Positions 7,208 to 8,389 of a DNA stretch of 8,389 nucleotides are shown one piece after another. Each line of letters opens with the position of its first letter. The first letter of the stretch is position 1. The notes beneath the pieces were generated by a model that was not told the DNA's origin, made no database searches, and saw only the letters and a list, made by a program, of their open reading frames with translations. The stretch is from an uncultured Dialister sp. (GTDB lineage: Bacteria; Bacillota; Negativicutes; Veillonellales; Dialisteraceae), in assembly GCF_900765565.1 (NCBI RefSeq), contig NZ_CAAFRZ010000261.1, positions 1 through 8,389 on the forward strand. Direction: 5' to 3'. The position numbers and the translations under genes are program-made.

Positions 7208-7234
7208 TATATATGTTTAAAGTAGTTTGTTCAA
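7206..7234 (-). promoter_or_regulatory. predicted promoter of the autotransporter
   Basis: On the minus strand, TTGAAC (7234-7229, four of six consensus positions), a 17-bp spacer and TATAAT (7211-7206, perfect). The start would be near 7199, leaving a leader of about 125 nt. That leader contains a 6-bp hairpin (AGGTAA with TTACCT, 7146-7173) and an ACCTCCT stretch (7149-7143). Confidence 0.7.
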
Positions 7235-7317
7235 TGCCTAAAGTCAAGATATTATATTTTTACAGGTCTGATTACTGTTTATAACCATAGTTTTTCTATC
7301 TGTTGGCGGGAACGATT

Positions 7318-7346
7318 TTGAAAAAAATGGAGATATGTACCATAAT
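7318..7346 (+). promoter_or_regulatory. predicted promoter of the XRE regulator
   Basis: TTGAAA (7318-7323), a 17-bp spacer and CATAAT (7341-7346): five of six consensus positions in each box. It implies a leader of about 74 nt before the ATG at 7427. It lies within the 354-bp divergent region (7073-7426), which holds only this promoter, the autotransporter promoter with its palindrome, and the leaders. Confidence 0.65.
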
Positions 7347-7426
7347 GCTTTATTTTGGGGTTCTCTTCCCTTTGAAAGCGTCACACTTCATTCACAGCCG
7401 GCAGATAATCATATCAGGAGATATAT

Positions 7427-7756
7427 ATGGATGTCGGAGCAAGAATCAGGTATTTCCGCAAATTAAAAGGGCTATCCCAGGAAAAACTTGCCTGGGAGGC
7501 AGGAATTAATCCTGCTTTTCTGGGAGAACTGGAAAGGGGGCAAAAGAGTCCCACTTTAAAGACATTGGAAAAAATAACCGACGCCCTTTCCATCCATCTG
7601 TATGAACTTTTTGCCGGTCCCGGCACTCTTCCGGTTGAAAATGACAAAGAGCTCTCCACTATCATGGAATCTCTCAGAGCCCTTCCACCACAGCAGATTC
7701 ATCAGATGTCTGTCATCATTCAGACTATTCTAGAGATGAAAAACAGCAGCATATAG
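7427..7756 (+). CDS. XRE/Cro-type helix-turn-helix transcriptional regulator
   Basis: A 109-residue DNA-binding protein. Residues 4-60 form a HTH_3 (Cro/C1-type) domain: GARIRYFRKLKGLSQEKLA, with helix 2 at SQEKLAWEAG (17-26) and recognition helix NPAFLGELERG (28-38), then SPTLKTLEKITDAL. The remaining 45-50 residues form a short helical tail (IIQTILEMKN) that could dimerise; there is no sensor or peptidase domain. The start is secure: AGGAG (7416-7420) lies 6 nt before the ATG. It is the only plus-strand gene here, transcribed away from the autotransporter and towards ssrA. It may control itself, the autotransporter, or something distant; the sequence does not decide. The stop codon lies inside its own terminator repeat. 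Confidence 0.9.
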   Translation: MDVGARIRYFRKLKGLSQEKLAWEAGINPAFLGELERGQKSPTLKTLEKITDALSIHLYELFAGPGTLPVENDKELSTIMESLRALPPQQIHQMSVIIQTILEMKNSSI

Positions 7757-7783
7757 GTTATTCGCCCGTATGCTGCTGTTTTT
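7739..7783 (+). terminator. terminator of the XRE gene, overlapping its 3' end
   Basis: Perfect 15-bp inverted repeat: AAAAACAGCAGCATA (7739-7753) and its complement ending in TTTTT (7769-7783), around a 15-nt loop. The left arm covers the last five sense codons and the TAG is the first part of the loop. A-run before and T-run after make it potentially bidirectional. Confidence 0.85.
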
Positions 7784-7838
7784 ATTCCATTTTTCATTGA
7801 TAAGCATGCAATTTATAAGCATTTTTATAAATGTAATC

Positions 7839-7875
7839 AAAAACCGCTTTGGAAGAAATCTTTTCCAAAGCGGTT
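7839..7875 (-). terminator. intrinsic terminator of ssrA
   Basis: On the minus strand a perfect 13-bp stem (AACCGCTTTGGAA with TTCCAAAGCGGTT, arms 7863-7875 and 7842-7854) with an 8-nt loop, ending in TTTTT. It starts 10 bp after the mature CCA end. The gap to the XRE terminator also holds an 8-bp A/T palindrome (ATTTATAA/TTATAAAT, 7811-7832). Confidence 0.88.
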
Positions 7876-7884
7876 CTTATTTTC

Positions 7885-8228
7885 TGGTGGAGATGAGGGG
7901 AGTCGAACCCCTGTCCAAAAAGCCTGTCCCATAAATTTCTCCGAGTGCAGTTACTGTTTGAGATTTAAGCAAAGTATCGTACAGGAACAAACTGCCTTTG
8001 CCGATTTCGGAATTGGGTTCCCTTTGAAGTCCCGAACCTCCTTCTCCGGTATCCTATTGGTTGATGTCAGCCTGAGGTCATAGGAAAACGTCAGGGGACA
8101 TTAGCAGATCAGGCTGCTAAAGCAAAATCACGTTTTGCGTTTAAGTGTTTCCACCGTTTAGCGGGGTAGATGGAATCCCGACTCGCTGTTTATGGCCCAG
8201 AATCTCCTGTCGAAACCGGTACATCCCC
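7885..8228 (-). ncRNA. ssrA: transfer-messenger RNA (tmRNA)
   Basis: A 344-nt one-piece tmRNA that rescues stalled ribosomes with SmpB and tags the nascent protein for proteolysis. The 5' end GGGGATG pairs with CATCTCC near the 3' end, including the G3.U wobble that marks alanine tRNA identity; a discriminator A and encoded CCA follow. The 5' GGTTTCGACAGGAG and the T arm (AGGGG, TTCGACT, CCCCT) are canonical. A first pseudoknot is visible (CGGG/CCCG and TTCCA/TGGAA) before the tag. Downstream of the tag, TTAGCAG and CTGCTAA form the stem enclosing the stop codon. It has its own promoter and terminator. Confidence 0.96.
8109..8138 (-). other. tmRNA tag-peptide reading frame (AKRDFALAA)
   Basis: Ten codons from the GCA resume codon to TGA encode AKRDFALAA; with the charged alanine the added tag is (A)AKRDFALAA. 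The C-terminal ALAA is the usual degron recognised by ClpXP-type proteases. The N-terminal half carries Lys-Arg in place of the commoner Asn-Asp/Glu residues. Confidence 0.88.
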
Positions 8229-8243
8229 TTATGGGTGTATTAC

Positions 8244-8272
8244 ATTATAAACGATAGATAGAAGAATGTCAA
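8244..8272 (-). promoter_or_regulatory. consensus sigma-70 promoter of ssrA
   Basis: On the minus strand, TTGACA (8272-8267), a 17-bp spacer and TATAAT (8249-8244), both perfect. The -10 box ends 15 nt before the mature 5' end, so the primary transcript needs only a short 5' trim. This fits the high level expected of tmRNA. Confidence 0.92.
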
Positions 8273-8300
8273 AGCGTATGTATGGAGCTGAGGGTGGTGG

Positions 8301-8389
8301 GTGAACCACAAGTGATATTGTCTCAAGTAACCACAAATGAAAATGTCCCAGTCATGGTACAATCTCATCACAATCTTAACGCAAGTGAT
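8301..8389. mobile_element. possible end of an IS21-family insertion sequence, cut by the window
   Basis: Two direct repeats with a 26-bp period: GTGAACCACAAGTGATATTG plus TCTC (8301-8324) and GTAACCACAAATGAAAATGTCCC-type (8327-8349), about 75% alike. Multiple repeats of the form AACCACAAATGAAAATGTCC are typical of IS21-family transposase-binding ends, from memory and not checked. No transposase frame is visible before the window ends, so the element would run rightwards out of it. The true terminus is uncertain, and chance or another repeat family is possible. Confidence 0.42.

Noticed and set aside
7414..7665. 83-codon minus-strand open frame opposite the XRE gene
   Set aside because: It is antisense to a well-supported helix-turn-helix gene and lacks an SD.

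Overview
The window looks like chromosome from a Gram-negative-walled Firmicute (class Negativicutes, possibly Dialister or a relative). This is inferred from the mixture: a classical type Va autotransporter that needs an outer membrane, alongside Firmicute-style strong Shine-Dalgarno (SD) sites, A/T-rich consensus sigma-70 promoters and intrinsic terminators. No taxonomic marker was searched, so the genus is a guess.

Layout, left to right. (1) Positions 1-166 are non-coding, with two adjacent hairpins and a cluster of GAGGAAT-type heptads. (2) A minus-strand thiamine salvage pair, thiM then thiE, whose genes overlap by 14 bp. A second, oppositely oriented copy of the heptad repeat lies upstream, so the pair is bracketed by inverted copies. 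No TPP riboswitch is visible. (3) A minus-strand cytoplasmic Sel1-repeat protein. (4) A minus-strand small thioredoxin with a WCGYC active site, carrying its own consensus promoter and terminator. (5) A minus-strand 1006-residue autotransporter with signal peptide, beta-helical passenger and 250-residue C-terminal barrel. (6) A 354-bp divergent intergenic region with a promoter in each direction and a 14-bp perfect palindrome at the predicted start of the autotransporter transcript. (7) A plus-strand 109-residue XRE/Cro-type regulator whose terminator stem begins inside its last codons. (8) A complete minus-strand one-piece tmRNA gene (ssrA) with consensus promoter and terminator, encoding the tag AKRDFALAA. 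(9) The last 90 bp carry two direct repeats that resemble the end of an IS21-family insertion sequence running out of the window.

How the genes work together. ThiM and ThiE catalyse consecutive steps that turn salvaged hydroxyethylthiazole into thiamine phosphate; the HMP-PP partner must come from elsewhere. The autotransporter and the divergent XRE gene may be a surface protein and its regulator, but this is inference from position and the palindrome only. The thioredoxin, Sel1 protein and tmRNA are separate housekeeping or stress functions. I see no convincing new multi-gene system. The items most worth a second look are the autotransporter/XRE control region, the inverted heptad repeats around thiME, the IS-like right edge and the unusual tmRNA tag.
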